From NCBI GenBank assembly GCA_013813715.1, contig JACCRF010000097.1, forward strand, positions 57,594-121,593: 64,000 bases of DNA, written 5' to 3'. Origin of the DNA: Gemmatimonadaceae bacterium (GTDB lineage: Bacteria > Gemmatimonadota > Gemmatimonadetes > Gemmatimonadales > Gemmatimonadaceae). The notes under the pieces are model-generated. The model saw only the letters and a list, made by a program, of their open reading frames with translations. It was not told the DNA's origin and ran no database searches. Positions 63,819-64,000 of this stretch are shown here, piece after piece (position 1 is the first letter of the stretch; every line of letters starts with the position of its first letter). A program made the position numbers and the translations under genes.

Positions 63819-64000
63819 GTCGCCCCAATCAGCACTACCGCACACCCATCCCCGGCCGGGCGCCGTCTCGCACAACTCACGCTGCTCGCAACCGGTGTCG
63901 TATACGGAGACATCGGGACCAGCCCGCTGTACGCGTTTCGCGAGTGTTTCAAGCCTGAATACGGACTGGCTCCCGATCCCGCGAACATTTACGGGGTGCT
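63819..64000 (+). CDS. kup: Kup-type potassium transporter, N-terminal part
   Basis: Partial, cut by the window end. The frame reads [20 protein letters not shown] then [15 protein letters not shown], the highly conserved first membrane segment of Kup/HAK potassium uptake proteins. An in-frame TAG lies at 63816-63818, and no ATG, GTG or TTG occurs between it and the conserved segment. The start codon is therefore unclear (non-canonical start, or an indel upstream). Confidence 0.85.

Overview
The window looks like chromosomal DNA of a GC-rich, Gram-negative soil-type bacterium, most likely a member of the Gemmatimonadota. That assignment is inference from the mix of TonB/carboxypeptidase-regulatory outer-membrane proteins, many lipoproteins and secreted peptidases (S9, M20, M42, M49, M61, M24), NamZ and GHL10 hydrolases, TPR and AraC-like regulators, frequent GTG/TTG starts and very tight gene coupling. 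No rRNA, tRNA, CRISPR array or intact insertion sequence was seen.

Layout. 1-8.7 kb: cell-wall hydrolase NamZ, an ECF sigma/anti-sigma pair next to a TonB-type outer-membrane protein, a GHL10 hydrolase and lipoproteins. 8.9-15.2 kb: a dynamin-like GTPase, an NmrA-type reductase, DUF2784 and DinB proteins, then a three-gene sugar operon (DUF1080 plus two sugar-isomerase-like TIM barrels). 15.3-21.4 kb: an outer-membrane barrel, M20 and M49 peptidases and a VapBC pair. 21.4-26.8 kb: an apparent operon of LspA-like, Lgt-like, a 904-residue protein ending in a cysteine-less thioredoxin fold, and an FN3 protein, with DUF2911 upstream. 27-34 kb: carbonic-anhydrase-like protein, S9 peptidase, a frameshifted VapC with its antitoxin, nitroreductase, regulator, tiny lipoprotein and TPR protein.

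34.1-38.6 kb: a caspase-fold protease translationally coupled to a serine alpha/beta hydrolase, followed by a solute-binding lipoprotein; this is the most interesting candidate system. 38.6-39.4 kb: decayed gene ends (DUF4143 ATPase, Phd antitoxin, SNF2-type helicase). 39.4-46.2 kb: a one-carbon/methionine operon (metH, a bifunctional homocysteine methyltransferase/MTHFR, DinB, CbiX-like chelatase), preceded by a leader matching the SAM-II riboswitch consensus and an intrinsic terminator.

46-58.5 kb: hybrid histidine kinase, acyl-CoA dehydrogenase and M24 peptidase, M61 peptidase, then a long co-directional run (M42, alpha/beta hydrolase, small protein, PolX, Nth, cyclophilin, small membrane protein). 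58.5-64 kb: a 113-nt imperfect hairpin element, a TetR-TolC-HlyD efflux cluster without an inner-membrane pump, an ECF sigma/membrane protein/Spy-like trio resembling metal-sensing CnrYXH systems, CsbD, and the start of a Kup potassium transporter cut by the window edge.
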